Positions 5,808 through 7,485 of a DNA stretch of 7,485 nt are shown piece by piece. The notes under the pieces were generated by a model that was not told the DNA's origin, did no database searches, and saw only the letters and a list, made by a program, of their open reading frames with translations. Each line of letters opens with the position of its first letter. Position 1 is the first letter of the stretch. Both the position numbers and the translations under genes were made by a program. The DNA is from Candidatus Dormiibacterota bacterium (GTDB taxonomy: Bacteria; Chloroflexota; Dormibacteria; Aeolococcales; Aeolococcaceae): contig CATPAP010000242.1 of the NCBI GenBank assembly GCA_955651875.1, positions 1 to 7,485 of the forward strand. Direction: 5' to 3'.

Positions 5808-7283
5808 ACGGAGGGCGACGTCGTCCACCCCGTAGGGCTCCAAGGTCACGCGGATTGTGCCTACTGCCACAAGCAGCGTCCGAGGAGTGCAGTTGACAAG
5901 GATGATCGATTGGCGGGTGGCAAGCGCGTCTACATCGTTATTCGACGCGTGCGCCGCGACCATGACTGTGCCGGGCGGCAGCGCGTGGCTGATCGTGCGC
6001 AGTGCCAAGCCCCAGGGACTGAGCTGGCCTCCGGTCGCTGTGGCAGCGGTCGTCCACACGCAGGAACCACACCCCGCGGAGCCGCCCTCGGGTTGCCAGG
6101 TGATCGCGGCCGCGGCGCCCCCTCGGACAAGTTGCAGCAATCCGTGGACAAGCGTGGAGGCGCTGCGCTGATCGCTCCAACCCGCTGTGTTTGAAGCGGG
6201 CGCGGCATACCACTCCGCCCACCACACGGGAAGCCCGATGTGAGTCCTGACCCAGGTAGTCAAGTCGGCCATCTTGCTGGCAGCACCGTACTCATCTGGC
6301 ACATACGCGCCTTTTAGCGCTGCCGTGCTGCCGTCGACCACAACGAAGTCGGCGCCAATGGCATGAGCGCGCCAATACGTAAGCACGTCCAAACCGCGCT
6401 GGTCGAGCACACCCCAGCCACCGCGAAGGCTTGACGGCTTGGTCATCCCCGCCGTTGTGGCGCTTGACAGCAACGGCACATATGGGCCGCCCAACTGGAT
6501 GCGTGAGTCGACGCCCTTGAGCGCCGCGAACACCGCGTTGTACAGAGCTGTGTAGCCCTCATAGTCCCACCGGTTGAGGGTTGCATTCCAGAACCCCTTG
6601 AGCTCATTCCACACGAGGTAGTGCCGGACGTCCGGATATCGGAGGGCGACCTGACGTGCGAGCTCGGCGAAGTCTCGAACATGCTCGGGCGTCGGAGCCA
6701 CCTCGAGCCGCGACCAATCGGTTGTCCCGGCAGCGCCGCCCTTCATCCAGTCGGGCGCGCAGCACAACGTCAGCACCGGCGTGCCACCCGTGGCATGGAT
6801 CAACTGGACGCGCCGATCAAGGCTGGAGAAGTCGAACTGTCCGGGTGAGGGCTCGGGGTTGAGAGTTCCCCACCCCATGATTGCCTGGTCTTGCATCCCA
6901 CCCAGAGTGCTGAGCGCCCGGCGCCCGGCGGCCACCGCAGGCGCTGCCTCCCAGGGATCCAAGCTGTGCTGGGTATGCGTCACGCCGGTGGTGAGTGCCG
7001 CGACCCCGACACCGGTCGCTGGATCTACTGTGACGACGACGTCGGCCGGGGTGATCGCGGCGTAGGTGGGGTCCGCGGTGGTATTCCCGGCCGTGACCCC
7101 CGCCGCAGGTCTGGGCGTTTGGGCCATCGAATCCGTGTGAGAGGGAAGGGCCTGGTTGACCGCCGGCGGCGTGAGGTGCCTGACCGCTAGCGCCGCGGCT
7201 GGGGGGACGGAAGCCGGGGCAAACCCGCAGAGGATTCCTGCCAAGACGGCACTGGCGGCGCCACGGTGATGCATTCGTCGCAC
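5805..7283 (-). CDS. Secreted clan GH-A glycoside hydrolase, GH39-like
   Basis: The 492-residue product starts at GTG 7281-7283 (ATG 7272-7274 is an alternative). It opens with a basic N-terminus and hydrophobic core ending in an Ala/Pro-rich region, a likely Sec signal peptide cleaved near residue 30. A Thr/Ala/Pro-rich linker reaches about residue 78, then a TIM barrel runs to about 430: GQFDFSSLDRRV (148-159), TPVLTLCCAPDWM (168-180), VWNE (224-227) with Glu227 as probable acid/base, and PVWWAEWY (352-359) with Glu357 as probable nucleophile. A short beta-rich C-terminal region ends the protein. These features suit retaining beta-glycosidases of clan GH-A, closest by eye to GH39/GH5 annotations such as beta-xylosidase; the substrate is not predictable. 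PslG of the Pseudomonas Psl locus is a GH39 enzyme trimming its own polymer, so a similar role is inferred. The unlinked cysteines (CC 174-175, CGSC 405-408) are unusual. Confidence 0.83.
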   Translation of the reverse strand: MRRMHHRGAASAVLAGILCGFAPASVPPAAALAVRHLTPPAVNQALPSHTDSMAQTPRPAAGVTAGNTTADPTYAAITPADVVVTVDPATGVGVAALTTGVTHTQHSLDPWEAAPAVAAGRRALSTLGGMQDQAIMGWGTLNPEPSPGQFDFSSLDRRVQLIHATGGTPVLTLCCAPDWMKGGAAGTTDWSRLEVAPTPEHVRDFAELARQVALRYPDVRHYLVWNELKGFWNATLNRWDYEGYTALYNAVFAALKGVDSRIQLGGPYVPLLSSATTAGMTKPSSLRGGWGVLDQRGLDVLTYWRAHAIGADFVVVDGSTAALKGAYVPDEYGAASKMADLTTWVRTHIGLPVWWAEWYAAPASNTAGWSDQRSASTLVHGLLQLVRGGAAAAITWQPEGGSAGCGSCVWTTAATATGGQLSPWGLALRTISHALPPGTVMVAAHASNNDVDALATRQSIILVNCTPRTLLVAVGTIRVTLEPYGVDDVALR

Positions 7284-7317
7284 GATACGGATGCTCTCAC
7301 GGGGGCCCCAAGGTCTA

Positions 7318-7485
7318 TCAGTCGGTTTGCGACGAACGCGTCACGATGCGAAGTAAGGACAGCGAGTGCAGCAGGGGCCCGGCGGTGTCGCCAGCAAGCA
7401 GCCGGTCATAGTTGGCGGTTGCCTCCTGCAGCGAGGGTGCCCATGCCGCGTCAACATGGCCAGACTCGTACGCGCCCACAGAGGC
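7318..7485 (-). CDS. C-terminal 55 residues of an unidentified protein (partial)
   Basis: Read on the minus strand from the window edge, an open frame gives 55 residues ending at TGA (7318-7320 complement). The start lies outside the window. Third codon positions are mostly G or C, as expected for real coding DNA here, and the peptide looks like an ordinary folded C-terminus: YESGHVDAAWAPSLQEA, then NYDRLLAG, then a leucine-rich helix and a polar tail. It ends 34 nt before the glycoside hydrolase start in the same direction, so the two are probably cotranscribed. In this setting a glycosyltransferase or other polysaccharide enzyme would fit, but nothing visible identifies it. Confidence 0.6.
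   Translation of the reverse strand, partial: ASVGAYESGHVDAAWAPSLQEATANYDRLLAGDTAGPLLHSLSLLRIVTRSSQTD

Noticed and set aside
5813..5826. Inverted repeat GGGCGACGTCGTCC as a possible terminator
   Set aside because: It has no loop and no T-rich run, and it encodes the last residues of the glycosidase.
7302..7309. GGGGCCCC palindrome between the two minus-strand genes
   Set aside because: Only eight bases with no loop or T tract; too short to call a terminator or operator in GC-rich DNA.

Overview
The window is GC-rich, dense in GTG starts and almost free of intergenic DNA, which points to a high-GC Gram-positive bacterium (Actinomycetota). The genus cannot be told from the sequence. Everything in it fits one surface or exopolysaccharide locus that continues beyond both ends of the window.

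Plus strand, 1-5804: six genes run head to tail, each overlapping the next. They are the C-terminal part of a Wzx/MATE-type polysaccharide flippase (1-690), a 599-residue polytopic membrane protein of GT-C or polymerase type (680-2479), two small uncharacterised membrane proteins (2476-2832, 2829-3062), a polysaccharide pyruvyl transferase (3062-4132), and an exported FAD-dependent oxidoreductase with a twin-arginine signal and lipobox (start 4113 or 4158, end 5804). The overlaps (11 nt, GTGA, GTGA, TAGTG, then about 20 nt) suggest one translationally coupled operon.

Minus strand, 7485-5805: the last 55 residues of an unidentified protein (7318-7485) are followed after 34 nt by a secreted clan GH-A glycoside hydrolase (5805-7283). 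This hydrolase converges on the flavoenzyme gene with no base between them: the two stop codons together form the palindrome TGATCA.

Working model (inference): a lipid-linked glycan is built and pyruvylated in the cytoplasm, flipped by the Wzx-like protein, and extended or modified at the outer face by the 599-residue protein, perhaps with the two small membrane proteins as partners. A lipid-anchored flavoenzyme and a secreted glycosidase then act on the polymer outside. The glycosidase recalls PslG of the Pseudomonas Psl locus in role, by analogy only. The parts least covered by known biology are the membrane trio at 680-3062 and the Tat-exported flavoenzyme within a polysaccharide operon. 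No RNA gene, mobile element, CRISPR array or convincing terminator was seen.
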